A stretch of DNA of 64,000 nucleotides from CBDCVD01 sp965224015 (GTDB lineage: Bacteria > Pseudomonadota > Alphaproteobacteria > Rhizobiales > CBDCVD01). Below, one piece after another: positions 8,118 through 16,925 of the stretch (position 1 is its first letter; every line of letters begins with the position of its first letter). The stretch spans positions 930,001 to 994,000 of the forward strand of contig OZ245032.1 in assembly GCA_965224015.1 (NCBI GenBank), read 5' to 3'. Position numbers and translations under genes: made by a program. Below the pieces are notes generated by a model. It did no database searches. It was given only the letters and a program-made list of their open reading frames with translations, and was not told where the DNA came from.

Positions 8118-8899
8118 TACCCGTTCTCCTCATCACCCTTTGAGGATTTAGCGTCGTCTTCACCGGCGCGGTTATCATCACCCTTAATGGGCACGCTGGT
8201 GTTATCCCCTACATCCGCACCCTTGGGGGCAATGAAGGCGCCGGGTATCGGCGCGTCATCGGGCAAAGACCGCTTGAGCGCGTCACTCAGGCGCACCCAG
8301 CCTCCCCTGGCTCCTGGAACGGCACCGCGTACCAGAATAAGGCCGCGAGCGGGATCGGTTTTAACGATCTGCAGGTTTTGCACCGTCACCCCCGCGCTGC
8401 CCATATGTCCGGCCATTTTCTTGCCCTTGAAAACCTTGCCCGGATTTTGATTCTGCCCTGTGGAGCCGTGGCTGCGATGCGAAACGGAAACGCCGTGCGA
8501 GGCTCGCAAGCCTCGGAAATTGTGGCGTTTCATGGCACCCGCAAAACCCTTACCGATAGAGATGCCTGTCGCATCCACATATTGACCGGCGATAAAATGA
8601 TCGGCGGTAATTTCCGCGCCCACAGCAATAAGGTTTTCCGGACTGACTCGAAACTCAGCGAGTTTGTAGCGGGGCTCCACCTTGGCTTTGGCAAAATGGC
8701 CCCGCACGGCCTTGGACTGGCGCGATACCTTGGCTTTACCAGCGCCCAGCTGCAAGGCCGTATAACCATCGGTCTCCTGCCTGCGTTGCGCCACCACCTG
8801 GCATTGGTTCAGGTGCAGCACCGTGACCGGCACATGTCGGCCCGCCTCGTCAAACAGCCGGGTCATTCCCAGTTTCTGCACAATCACTCCCGAACGCAT
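8117..8899 (-). CDS. rplC: 50S ribosomal protein L3 with extended acidic tail
   Basis: L3 (260 aa) reaches the peptidyl-transferase centre. MRSGVIVQKLGMTRLFDEAG and GASHGVSVSHRSHGSTGQ-like sequence (here RASHGVSVSHRSHGSTGQNQ) are diagnostic. The protein is about 40 residues longer than common L3. The excess is an Asp/Glu/Lys-rich tail ending GEDDAKSSKGDEENG after residue ~220, probably disordered. Confidence 0.96.
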   Translation of the reverse strand: MRSGVIVQKLGMTRLFDEAGRHVPVTVLHLNQCQVVAQRRQETDGYTALQLGAGKAKVSRQSKAVRGHFAKAKVEPRYKLAEFRVSPENLIAVGAEITADHFIAGQYVDATGISIGKGFAGAMKRHNFRGLRASHGVSVSHRSHGSTGQNQNPGKVFKGKKMAGHMGSAGVTVQNLQIVKTDPARGLILVRGAVPGARGGWVRLSDALKRSLPDDAPIPGAFIAPKGADVGDNTSVPIKGDDNRAGEDDAKSSKGDEENG

Positions 8900-8937
8900 G
8901 GGGGGTTATCCTTCTCAGCACAAAGGCGCGAGACCTT

Positions 8938-9246
8938 CTACAATTTGATTTCCACATCCACACCGGCCGCCAGATCAAGCTTCATAAGCGCATCAACCGT
9001 CTGCGGGGTCGGGTCGACAATATCCAACAGGCGCTTGTGGGTCCTGATCTCAAACTGCTCCCGGCTTTTCTTGTCCACATGGGGCGAGCGGTTGACCGTG
9101 AACTTCTCGATCCGCGTTGGCAGCGGAATGGGCCCGCGCACCTGCGCCCCGGTGCGCTTTGCCGTCGAGACGATCTCGCGTGTCGAGGTGTCCAGAATCC
9201 TGTGGTCGAACGCCTTAAGGCGTATGCGGATATTTTGTTTTTCCAT
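8938..9246 (-). CDS. rpsJ: 30S ribosomal protein S10 / NusE
   Basis: S10 (102 aa), which also acts as NusE in transcription antitermination. IRIRLKAFDHRILDTSTREIV and the SPHVDKKSREQFEIRTHKR loop are signatures, with normal length. It is the first gene of the S10 operon. The 366-bp spacer that precedes it carries a family A MITE-like element, so any S10 leader must be read around that insertion. Confidence 0.97.
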   Translation of the reverse strand: MEKQNIRIRLKAFDHRILDTSTREIVSTAKRTGAQVRGPIPLPTRIEKFTVNRSPHVDKKSREQFEIRTHKRLLDIVDPTPQTVDALMKLDLAAGVDVEIKL

Positions 9247-9612
9247 GGTCTAACCGATTTTCCAATCTGGCCCCTATGCGATGTGCTGCGGCCTACAAAC
9301 CTGTTTCCTATCCATCCGAAGCGCAAGGTTTATACCGGCGGTATTGGCTTTATAGACACGCCGACTGGTGTAGGGCCTTGATAACATAACTCTTTGACGC
9401 TAAGCCATGAGTCATTGTTAAGGACCCTTGGTATTAGGCGCTCCCCTCTTGCGTTCCTCAAAACATCATCAGGAAGCCGCACCCGGGCCGCCCCATGACG
9501 ACGCAATATCCACATCGGCACATGCTGGCATTCAGATCACAAACGCTGGCATCCAGATCAGCAAATGCCGGCTGCAACGCCTTCCGATCATCCAAAGCCC
9601 ATAACGCTGGTA
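9247..9612. other. tuf-rpsJ spacer
   Basis: A 366-bp non-coding stretch. It holds one family A element (9333-9433) and, near 9520-9570, a degenerate duplication around gctggcatycagatca. No terminator or S10-operon promoter could be assigned with confidence. Confidence 0.6.
9333..9433 (+). mobile_element. Family A MITE-like element, copy 1
   Basis: A 101-bp element beginning TACCGGCGGTATTGGC and ending AAGGACCCTTGGTA. The imperfect ~10-bp terminal inverted repeats match TACCARSGGT. It is flanked on both sides by TTA (9330-9332 and 9434-9436), a 3-bp target-site duplication. It has no coding capacity and lies between tuf and rpsJ. Confidence 0.85.
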
Positions 9613-10803
9613 TTACTCGATAATGGTGGCGACGACGCCGGCACCTACCGTGCGCCCGCCCTCACGAATGGCAAAGCGCAGCTTCTCTTCCATGGCGATC
9701 GGCACTATCAGCTCAACCTCCATCTCGCAATTGTCCCCGGGCATCACCATCTCCGTTCCCTCGGAAAGGCTCACAACACCCGTCACATCGGTGGTGCGAA
9801 AATAAAACTGCGGACGGTAATTGGTGAAAAACGGCGTGTGACGACCCCCCTCGTCCTTGGTCAGAATATAGGCCTCCGCCTTGAACTTCGTATGCGGCGT
9901 CACGGAACCCGGCTTACACAAAACCTGACCACGCTCAATCCCATCCCGCTCAACACCGCGCAGCAAACACCCGACATTGTCCCCAGCCTCGCCTTGATCC
10001 AGAAGCTTGCGGAACATCTCAACCCCCGTCACCGTCGTCTTGCCGGTATTGCGTATGCCAACAATCTCAACTTCCTCACCAACGTTCACAATCCCCCGCT
10101 CAATGCGCCCCGTGGCCACCGTGCCACGGCCGGAGATCGAAAAAACATCCTCAACAGGCATCAAAAACGGCTGATCTTTCGGGCGCTCAGGCTGCGGGAT
10201 ATATTCATCAACCGCCGCCATCAATTCAACAATCTTCTCTTTGCCAATCGCATCATCACGACCCTCAAGAGCCGCCAAAGCCGAACCGGTCACAATCGGA
10301 ATGTCATCGCCGGGAAAATCATAAGACGACAAAAGCTCGCGCACTTCCAATTCAACAATCTCCAACAACTCCGCATCGTCAACCTGGTCCGACTTGTTCA
10401 AAAATACAACAAGCGCCGGAACACCAACCTGGCGCGCCAACAATATATGCTCCCGGGTCTGGGGCATCGGGCCATCCGCCGCCGAGACCACCAGAATGGC
10501 CCCATCCATCTGCGCTGCACCGGTGATCATGTTCTTGACATAATCCGCATGGCCAGGACAGTCCACATGGGCGTAGTGGCGGTTCTCCGTCTCGTACTCC
10601 ACATGCGCCGTCGAAATGGTAATGCCGCGCTCGCGCTCCTCAGGCGCCTTGTCAATGTCTTCAAACGCCGTCGCCGTCGCCCCGCCAACTTCCGCCAAAA
10701 CCTTCGTAATCGCAGCCGTCAGCGTCGTCTTGCCATGATCAACATGACCTATCGTCCCGATATTCACATGCGGCTTGTTGCGCTCAAACTTTTCCTTCGC
10801 CAT
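9613..10803 (-). CDS. tuf: Translation elongation factor Tu
   Basis: EF-Tu (396 aa), the GTPase that delivers aminoacyl-tRNA. The P-loop GHVDHGKT, DCPGHADY and the NKSD-type specificity motif (FLNKSDQVDD) are present. Upstream, a duplicated GAGCGAGGTCA sequence offers two overlapping Shine-Dalgarno stretches. It follows fusA in the str operon; only this copy is in the window, though many alphaproteobacteria have two. Confidence 0.99.
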   Translation of the reverse strand: MAKEKFERNKPHVNIGTIGHVDHGKTTLTAAITKVLAEVGGATATAFEDIDKAPEERERGITISTAHVEYETENRHYAHVDCPGHADYVKNMITGAAQMDGAILVVSAADGPMPQTREHILLARQVGVPALVVFLNKSDQVDDAELLEIVELEVRELLSSYDFPGDDIPIVTGSALAALEGRDDAIGKEKIVELMAAVDEYIPQPERPKDQPFLMPVEDVFSISGRGTVATGRIERGIVNVGEEVEIVGIRNTGKTTVTGVEMFRKLLDQGEAGDNVGCLLRGVERDGIERGQVLCKPGSVTPHTKFKAEAYILTKDEGGRHTPFFTNYRPQFYFRTTDVTGVVSLSEGTEMVMPGDNCEMEVELIVPIAMEEKLRFAIREGGRTVGAGVVATIIE

Positions 10804-11129
10804 TGACCTCGCTCCTTTTGACCTCGCTCCTCTTGCGAAATGGATCCCCGATCCTGCTCTTCATCATCATTTGTTTACGTCTGAATCATCTGTTTACGTC
10901 TGAATCATTTGTTTACATCTGAACCCGTCGGTGTTCGTCAGTCAGGGCCTTACCCTTAACCCTTACACCCATCGCCCCAGCACCTGAAACCCGAGGTTCC
11001 GTTCACCCGCGCACATCGCCTGCGCACGTCGCCCGCGCCCTCTTGAAATCGGCACCTTACAGCCGGTCCTGGCACCAACACAGCTTTTCTCTCAACACAT
11101 GCCCCTACCTTTTCAATACCAGCATCCCA
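10804..11129. other. fusA-tuf spacer with tandem duplications
   Basis: A 326-bp stretch without genes. It contains a 15-bp duplication at 10804-10833 that doubles the tuf ribosome-binding region and a 3 x 19 bp tandem repeat at 10866-10922. No promoter was identified. Confidence 0.6.
10866..10922. repeat. Tandem repeat, 3 x 19 bp
   Basis: Three near-identical 19-bp units (atcatttgtttacgtctga, with one or two substitutions) in the leader between fusA and tuf. It would lie in the 5' untranslated part of a tuf transcript. Confidence 0.88.
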
Positions 11130-13205
11130 CTATGCAAACTTGGCCTGAATGGCCTCGGCTTCTGCCTGTGGCACCTGCTGATAATGATCAAACTGCATGG
11201 TAAACTGGGCCCGCCCCTGACTCATGGAGCGCAGGTTACTCACATAACCAAACATGTTGGCAAGCGGCACCATCGCATTCACGACTGTGGCAACGCCGCG
11301 CGACTCGGTTCCCTGAATTTGCCCCCGGCGGGAATTCAGATCACCAATAATATCGCCCATATAGTCCTCAGGGGTAACAACCTCAACCTTCATGATGGGC
11401 TCCAGCAACTTGGGTGCAGCCTTGCGCGCCCCTTCCCGAAAGGCCGCCCGCGAGGCGATTTCAAAAGCCAACACGCTCGAATCCACATCGTGATAGGCGC
11501 CATCCAGAAGCGTTACCTTGGTATCCACAAGAGGAAAGCCGGCGATAACCCCTGTTGACAAAACACTGTTGACGCCCTTCTCAACGCCAGGAATATATTC
11601 CTTGGGCACATTGCCGCCGGTAATCTTGCTCTCAAATGCATGCCCCGTTCCCTGCTCATTGGGCTCGATCAAAAGCTTGACACGGGCAAATTGCCCGGCA
11701 CCGCCGGACTGTTTTTTGTGGGTATAATCAATCTCTTCAGCGCGGGTGACGGTTTCCCGGTAGGCGACCTGGGGATTGCCGATATTGGCTTCGACCTTAA
11801 ATTCACGCTTCATCCGGTCGACAATGATATCAAGGTGCAATTCGCCCATGCCGGCGATGATGGTCTGGCCGGTCTCATTATCGGACTTGACGCGAAAACT
11901 CGGATCCTCTTGCGCCAAACGGTGCAGAGCGGAGCCCATTTTTTCCTGATCACCCTTGGTTTTTGGCTCAACGGTGATCTCGATCACAGGGTCAGGAAAC
12001 TCCATGCGCTCAAGAATAACCTGGTGATCCGGCGCGCACAGGGTATCACCGGTCGTCGTTTCCTTCAGCCCGGCAATGGCAACGATGTCTCCCGCGTGCG
12101 CCAGCTTGATATCCTCCCGGTGATTGGAGTGCATTAAAAGCATACGGCCGACGCGTTCACGCCGGCCTTTTACACTATTAACAACTGTGGAACCGCTCTC
12201 CAGGGTGCCGGAATAAATACGCGCAAAGGTGAGCGAACCGACAAACGGGTCATTCATCACCTTAAAGGCCAGCATGGCGAGAGGCACATCGTCACTGGCC
12301 TGGCGGGTGACATCCTCCTCGCTCTTGACGTCAATGCCCTTTACGGCGGGAATATCAACCGGGCTTGGCAAATAATCGACAACCGCATCTAGAAGCGGCT
12401 GTACACCTTTGTTTTTGAAAGCCGTTCCACACAGAACGGGAACAAAAGTATTATTGATTGTTCCCATGCGGATAAGCTGTGCAAGAGCATCCCCGCAGGG
12501 CTCCTCTCCCTCCAGATAGGCTTCCATGGCCCCCTCATGGACCTCAACGGCCGCCTCCACCATGGCCTCACGCGCCCTGGTCGCCGCATCAACCATGTCG
12601 GCAGGAATATCCTGCTCATGAAACGTTGCGCCTAAGCTTTCGTTATCCCAGATGATTGCTTTCATTTTGATGAGATCAATTACGCCGGCAAATTTCGATT
12701 CGGCCCCAATCGGCAACTGAATCACCAGCGGATTGGCACCAAGCCGGGTCCTTATCATCTCAACTGATTTATCAAAGTCAGCGCCCAACTTATCCATTTT
12801 ATTGACAAATATCATGCGTGGCACGTTGTATTTGTCTGCCTGGCGCCAAACTGTTTCCGTTTGCGGCTCAACCCCGGCGTTGGCATCAAGAAGTGCAACA
12901 GCCCCATCAAGCACCCGCAACGAACGCTCCACTTCAATGGTAAAATCCACATGCCCGGGGGTATCGATGATGTTCAGGCGCTTGCCTTTCCAAAAGCAGG
13001 TGGTTGCGGCCGAGGTGATGGTAATACCCCGTTCCTGCTCCTGCTCCATCCAGTCCATGGTGGCGGCGCCATCGTGAACTTCGCCAATCTTGTGGCTTTT
13101 GCCCGTGTAGTAAAGGATCCGCTCGGTCGTGGTGGTCTTGCCGGCATCAATATGGGCCATGATGCCAAAGTTCCGATAATCCTCAATCTTGTACGCTCGC
13201 GCCAT
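11130..13205 (-). CDS. fusA: Translation elongation factor G
   Basis: EF-G (691 aa), the translocation GTPase. It starts MARAYKIEDYRNFGIMAHID; an in-frame methionine seven codons upstream is unlikely. P-loop AHIDAGKTTTTER, DTPGHVDFT and VNKMDKLGADF are visible, with domain IV-V signatures such as GGNVPKEYIPGVEKG. Second gene pair of the str operon, 72 bp after rpsG. Confidence 0.99.
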   Translation of the reverse strand: MARAYKIEDYRNFGIMAHIDAGKTTTTERILYYTGKSHKIGEVHDGAATMDWMEQEQERGITITSAATTCFWKGKRLNIIDTPGHVDFTIEVERSLRVLDGAVALLDANAGVEPQTETVWRQADKYNVPRMIFVNKMDKLGADFDKSVEMIRTRLGANPLVIQLPIGAESKFAGVIDLIKMKAIIWDNESLGATFHEQDIPADMVDAATRAREAMVEAAVEVHEGAMEAYLEGEEPCGDALAQLIRMGTINNTFVPVLCGTAFKNKGVQPLLDAVVDYLPSPVDIPAVKGIDVKSEEDVTRQASDDVPLAMLAFKVMNDPFVGSLTFARIYSGTLESGSTVVNSVKGRRERVGRMLLMHSNHREDIKLAHAGDIVAIAGLKETTTGDTLCAPDHQVILERMEFPDPVIEITVEPKTKGDQEKMGSALHRLAQEDPSFRVKSDNETGQTIIAGMGELHLDIIVDRMKREFKVEANIGNPQVAYRETVTRAEEIDYTHKKQSGGAGQFARVKLLIEPNEQGTGHAFESKITGGNVPKEYIPGVEKGVNSVLSTGVIAGFPLVDTKVTLLDGAYHDVDSSVLAFEIASRAAFREGARKAAPKLLEPIMKVEVVTPEDYMGDIIGDLNSRRGQIQGTESRGVATVVNAMVPLANMFGYVSNLRSMSQGRAQFTMQFDHYQQVPQAEAEAIQAKFA

Positions 13206-13277
13206 AACCAATCTCGTTAATACCATCCAAATAAATTCAGGCCGGGAACACCAACTTGCACCCGACCCCTGATAGCC

Positions 13278-13748
13278 CTACCACCGATAATGTGAAAATG
13301 CCCTATTGGCCTCTGCCATTCGATGCGTGTCTTCGCGCTTTTTCACCGCATTGCCGCGCTCGTTAAAGGCATCGAGCAACTCACCTGAAAGGCGCTCAGT
13401 CATGGTGCGCTCGCTGCGCGCACGCGCTGCAGCAATCAGCCAACGAATAGCCAGCGCCTTTTTGCGCTCACTACGAACCTCCACGGGAACCTGATAGGTA
13501 GCGCCACCGACGCGGCGCGAACGCACCTCAATGGACGGACTTACATTGTCAAGCGCGGTGTGAAAAACATCGACCGGGTCCTGCTTCAACTTGTCCTGAA
13601 TAATATCGAAAGCCCCATAGACCATGCGTTCGGCAACAGACTTTTTGCCATGTTTCATGAGGCTGTTCATGAATTTGGAAATCGTCTGATCGCCGTATTT
13701 GGGATCGGGAATTATGTCTCGCTTTTCGGCGCTGTGACGTCTTGACAT
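13278..13748 (-). CDS. rpsG: 30S ribosomal protein S7
   Basis: S7 (156 aa) nucleates assembly of the 30S head; in E. coli it represses the str operon. MSRRHSAEKRDIIPDPKYGD and the GGATYQVPVEVRSERKKALA motif are diagnostic. It lies 55 bp after rpsL, the usual coupling position. Confidence 0.98.
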   Translation of the reverse strand: MSRRHSAEKRDIIPDPKYGDQTISKFMNSLMKHGKKSVAERMVYGAFDIIQDKLKQDPVDVFHTALDNVSPSIEVRSRRVGGATYQVPVEVRSERKKALAIRWLIAAARARSERTMTERLSGELLDAFNERGNAVKKREDTHRMAEANRAFSHYRW

Positions 13749-13803
13749 GGTTTTGGTTCCGCGATTTGCTTCCGCTCCTGGCGCCGGCAGCGCTTCCGAT
13801 TGA

Positions 13804-14175
13804 CTATTTTGGCCGCTTGGCGCCGTATTTGGATCGGCGCTGGCGTCGATCTTTTACACCGTGCGTATCAAGAACACCGCGTAAAACGTGATAGCGAACC
13901 CCAGGCAGGTCCCGCACCCTACCGCCTCGTATCAGAACAACGGCGTGCTCTTGCAGGTTGTGCCCCTCACCGGGGATGTAACTTATAACCTCACGCCCAT
14001 TGGTCAAGCGAACCTTGGCCACTTTACGAAGGGCAGAGTTTGGCTTTTTGGGTGTCGTGGTATAGACCCGGGTGCAAACCCCTTTCTTTTGCGGGTTTGC
14101 CTCCATGGCCGGCACTTTCGAGCGCTTGACCTTCGATTGCCGCGGCTTGCGGATCAGTTGATTGATCGTTGGCAT
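13804..14175 (-). CDS. rpsL: 30S ribosomal protein S12
   Basis: S12 (123 aa), a decoding-centre protein. MPTINQLIRKPRQ and TPKKPNSALRKVAKVRL show the conserved lysine region linked to streptomycin sensitivity, apparently wild type. It is the first gene of the str operon. A 765-bp repeat-bearing spacer and an opposing gene lie upstream, not rpoC as is frequent in this class. Confidence 0.98.
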   Translation of the reverse strand: MPTINQLIRKPRQSKVKRSKVPAMEANPQKKGVCTRVYTTTPKKPNSALRKVAKVRLTNGREVISYIPGEGHNLQEHAVVLIRGGRVRDLPGVRYHVLRGVLDTHGVKDRRQRRSKYGAKRPK

Positions 14176-14197
14176 CCTAAACTCTTATTCCTCGCAC

Positions 14198-14244
14198 CCT
14201 AACACGTTCCTTGCAGCCTAACACGTTCCTTGCAGCCTAACACG
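14198..14244. repeat. 19-bp tandem duplication upstream of rpsL
   Basis: The unit cctaacacgttccttgcag occurs twice and is followed by the first nine bases of a third copy. It lies just upstream of the rpsL start codon, in the probable str-operon leader. Confidence 0.88.
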
Positions 14245-14728
14245 CATTTCGCTGCGCCCTTGCCCTGAACCCACCCCCATGCGCTTTAGCAACCCCGGCA
14301 ACTCAAGCCGCCACGCCAACCTTGATAACCGCAAGCCCGACGGCTCGACCGCCACGTCTTTCCCGTAACCCAACACGCAGCATCCGCTTGCACAAATACG
14401 CCGTTTCCAGTTCCCGCGCCAACGGCAGCGCCAAACTGTAATTGAACACCACCTCGCGTTACAACAAACGCTGTAACACCGATCGCGCATCCGCATGTTG
14501 CCTGTATTGTCGTTGGTAGCGTTTAGAGATACGTGGTTTCGTGTGCATTTAACGGGGCGCACGAATGGGCGAACTCTACGGCCTACCCGAGAATCGCCTT
14601 GGGTTCTAGCGCTAAAAGACAGGCATCGTCAAGCAATTTCGCGCTCTCGCCTTAATTTTTTGCCAATTGCGTGCAACTTTAATGGCGTTCGCGGATAATT
14701 GGCGGCAATTGCGGTCTGAATTCTCTAT

Positions 14729-14780
14729 GTCAGTGCAAAATGTCAGTGCAAAATGTCAGTACAAAATGTCAGTGCAAAAT
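14729..14780. repeat. Tandem repeat, 4 x 13 bp
   Basis: Four direct copies of gtcagtgcaaaat (one with a single substitution) in the rpsL/YHS divergent spacer, ending 24 bp before a family A element. Confidence 0.9.
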
Positions 14781-14804
14781 TGCTTGCCTGATCCCGACGG
14801 GTTA

Positions 14805-14905
14805 TACCAGCGGTATTGGCTTTATATACACGCCGACTGGTGTACTGCCTTGATAACACACTTACTTGACGCTAAGCCATGAGTCATTGTTAAGGCCCCT
14901 TGGTA
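14805..14905 (+). mobile_element. Family A MITE-like element, copy 2
   Basis: Begins TACCAGCGGTATTGGC and ends AAGGCCCCTTGGTA. Its right end lies 35 bp upstream of the YHS gene start and faces it. The flanking triplets differ (TTA on the left, GAA on the right), so the target duplication has decayed or been altered. Confidence 0.82.
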
Positions 14906-14940
14906 GAAATTGATTTCCATATAAATAGGAACTTCGCATT

Positions 14941-15450
14941 ATGTCAGATTTCGCTCAACCGCAAGAAAAAGCAGGCCTCACGCGGGGCAACCGCACACGC
15001 ATCCTGGCCATGCTCGTCGTGGCCATTGTGATGACCATGGGGGCCGTAATTTACGGTTCTCTCGCGCACGCCGGCGCGGTCTACTCCACCGGCGGCAAGG
15101 CGATCGGCGGCTATGACCCGGTGGCTTACTTCACCCACGGCAAGCCCGTGCGTGGGCAAGCGGAGCATGCTTTTTCCTGGAAAGGAACCACCTGGCATTT
15201 CTCCAGCCAGGAAAACCGCGATGCCTTCGCAGCCAGTCCGACCCGATACGCCCCACGATATGGGGGGTACTGCGCCTATGCGGCCTCTCAGAACTACGTT
15301 TACCGCACCGATCCTCATGCCTGGACTATCGTGGACGACAGGCTTTACTTGAACGCAAACAAGAGTGTCCGCGCCACCTGGAGCCAGGATATCCCCGGCC
15401 ACATCGCCGCCGCAGACAAGAACTGGCCGGCCCTGGAAAAAGGTTTGTGA
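14941..15450 (+). CDS. Membrane-anchored YHS-domain protein
   Basis: A 169-aa protein of unknown function. After a polar N-terminus, residues ~22-42 form one membrane segment (ILAMLVVAIVMTMGAVIYGS). A YHS-type domain follows (IGGYDPVAYFTHGKPVRG, then W...FSSQENRDAFAASPTRYAPRYGGYCA). YHS domains occur in copper- or heavy-metal-related proteins, but binding here is inference. TAGGAA precedes the start at normal spacing. It is a single gene downstream of a family A element. Confidence 0.85.
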   Translation: MSDFAQPQEKAGLTRGNRTRILAMLVVAIVMTMGAVIYGSLAHAGAVYSTGGKAIGGYDPVAYFTHGKPVRGQAEHAFSWKGTTWHFSSQENRDAFAASPTRYAPRYGGYCAYAASQNYVYRTDPHAWTIVDDRLYLNANKSVRATWSQDIPGHIAAADKNWPALEKGL

Positions 15451-15636
15451 GCTGCAAAATCAGCGCATTTTCCAATAAATTGTTCGGCCCGTCCGTGCGT
15501 TTCTTTGCCTGTGCAGATGACAAACCCTGCAGTCACGATCATCGCCCCGACCTGGTTCGGGTGAACCTTACGGGCACTGCGATCTCCTGCATCCATCCGG
15601 TCACCGGGAAACGTCTGTTTGCGGCCTGGCCCTCGC

Positions 15637-15672
15637 AAAAAAAACCGGCCGGTGACATTGCGTCACCGGCCG
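15637..15672 (-). terminator. Rho-independent terminator of the psd-pssA operon
   Basis: A perfect 11-bp stem CGGCCGGTGAC / GTCACCGGCCG with a 5-nt loop. On the minus strand it is followed by a run of eight T. The orientation fits transcription from pssA, whose stop is about 410 bp upstream. On the plus strand there is no T-run, so it probably does not terminate the YHS gene. Confidence 0.8.
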
Positions 15673-15714
15673 ATAATAAACACAGGCATCGTGGGGGGCA
15701 TTAACAACGCCTGC

Positions 15715-15965
15715 ATACAGTCATGAATGAACTCACAAATATTTGATTCGTGAGTAGTTTCAATTCATACCTGTTGTTTAGCAAAGTCTTTATGAACCCA
15801 ACCCGAAAGGACTATTCATCTTAGGTTCATAAAAATTTCCCTTACGTAATCATTAAAATTTTCCGAATTCATAAGAAATATCAATAGGAAAAAACTATAA
15901 TTGAAGATTGCACTTTAGGCAAAAATAGCCTTAACACACACATTGGTCCTTAAACAAAATTATAC
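15715..15965. other. AT-rich island with nested inverted repeats
   Basis: About 250 bp clearly richer in A and T than its surroundings. It contains a perfect 10-bp inverted repeat TTTATGAACC / GGTTCATAAA (15789-15833) and an imperfect one ACTCACAAA / TTCGTGAGT (15731-15755). There is no open frame of note. It could be a small RNA gene, a 3' UTR of pssA or foreign DNA. Confidence 0.45.
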
Positions 15966-16088
15966 CGCGGGGCCTTGCGTTTAACTCCTGGCCCCCCCAG
16001 GGTTACCCTTTCATGGGGGACCCAAGCCCCGGGGAGAGCGGGCCAGATCGCAAATAAACGTTTCCAGCTAACATCGAACCCGCGTCGC

Positions 16089-16922
16089 TTACGAAGACCT
16101 GGGACTTTTTGCCGCTCGATGACGGCGTTCACGGGTCCGAAAAGTCCTGTGCGCAACGGGCAGGCTGGCCAGATAAATCAGCGTGAAGGCGCTCGCCATC
16201 ACCCAGGGGAAGCTGAGCAGCAAAACAATCAGAACCACCGCCGCTATAAACAGGGGCGCCACCCAGTCTCTATCCACCCACCGCCCCAAACGCTTTCCGG
16301 AATAACTCGGCAGGCGTGACACAAGCAAAAGGCCGACAAACACCACATAAACACTGGACACCCAAACACTGCCGGACCAAGGCGGCAAGCCCATATAGGT
16401 CAGGTAAATGGGCAGCATGACGACCAGAGCACCGGCCGGTGCCGGAATGCCGGTAAAATAGTCTGCATGCCAGCGCGGCGTGTCGGGAGCCTCCAGCATG
16501 GCATTAAAACGCGCCAGACGCAGAGCGGTGGCGATGGCGAAAATAAGAACCGCCAGCCAGCCAAAAGACTTGAGCGCATGCAGGTTCCAAAAATAAAGAA
16601 TGATCCCCGGTGCCACGCCAAAATTGACAAAATCGGCCAGCGAGTCCAATTCGGCACCAAAACGCGATGTTGATTTCAGGGCCCGCGCCAAGCGCCCATC
16701 AAGAGCGTCAAGAAGGGCCGCGATTGCAATCGCCGTGATCGCTAACCCATAGCGTCCCTCGAACCCGAGGCGAATGGCGGTCAAACCAGCGCAGATCGTC
16801 ATCACCGTAACCACATTGGGGGCAATGATGCGAAACGGAATACGCCGACGTCGCGACCCCCGATTTCGCCGGGCGTCTGATCCTGGATCCGGCGGCTCAA
16901 ACGGTGGAAACGGTGTTTCCAT
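16089..16922 (-). CDS. pssA: CDP-diacylglycerol-serine O-phosphatidyltransferase
   Basis: Makes phosphatidylserine from CDP-diacylglycerol and L-serine in the inner membrane (277 aa). The CDP-alcohol phosphatidyltransferase motif D-x2-DG-x2-AR-x8-G-x3-D-x3-D is complete as DALDGRLAR...GAELDSLAD near residues 90-115. A basic N-terminus is followed by about eight hydrophobic segments. It starts 3 bp after psd, so the two enzymes of phosphatidylethanolamine synthesis form an operon. Confidence 0.95.
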   Translation of the reverse strand: METPFPPFEPPDPGSDARRNRGSRRRRIPFRIIAPNVVTVMTICAGLTAIRLGFEGRYGLAITAIAIAALLDALDGRLARALKSTSRFGAELDSLADFVNFGVAPGIILYFWNLHALKSFGWLAVLIFAIATALRLARFNAMLEAPDTPRWHADYFTGIPAPAGALVVMLPIYLTYMGLPPWSGSVWVSSVYVVFVGLLLVSRLPSYSGKRLGRWVDRDWVAPLFIAAVVLIVLLLSFPWVMASAFTLIYLASLPVAHRTFRTRERRHRAAKSPRSS

Positions 16923-16925
16923 AAC

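Larger units (their letters stand above)
14176..14940. other. Spacer between rpsL and the YHS-domain gene
   Basis: 765 bp without a recognisable gene. It must contain the str-operon promoter (minus) and the YHS gene promoter (plus), but neither could be assigned. It holds a 19-bp tandem duplication (14198-14235 plus a partial third unit), a 4 x 13 bp repeat (14729-14780) and a family A element (14805-14905). A 114-codon minus frame at 14218-14562 has no recognisable features. Confidence 0.6.
15451..16088. other. Spacer with terminator and AT-rich island
   Basis: 638 bp between the converging YHS gene and pssA. It contains a family C fragment (~15604-15635), a terminator hairpin read on the minus strand, an AT-rich island with nested inverted repeats (15715-15965), and a second family C fragment (~16031-16070) just past the pssA stop. 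Confidence 0.6.

Noticed and set aside
9565..10806. 413-codon plus-strand open frame antisense to tuf
   Set aside because: It mirrors tuf codon structure, has an unlikely composition and no recognisable domain. EF-Tu on the other strand is certain.
14218..14562. 114-codon minus-strand frame upstream of rpsL
   Set aside because: Cys/Trp/Arg-rich composition typical of non-coding DNA and overlaps tandem repeats.
14729..14780. Tandem 13-bp repeats considered as a CRISPR array
   Set aside because: Units are directly contiguous with no spacers and no cas genes are near. The same holds for all other tandem arrays in the window.
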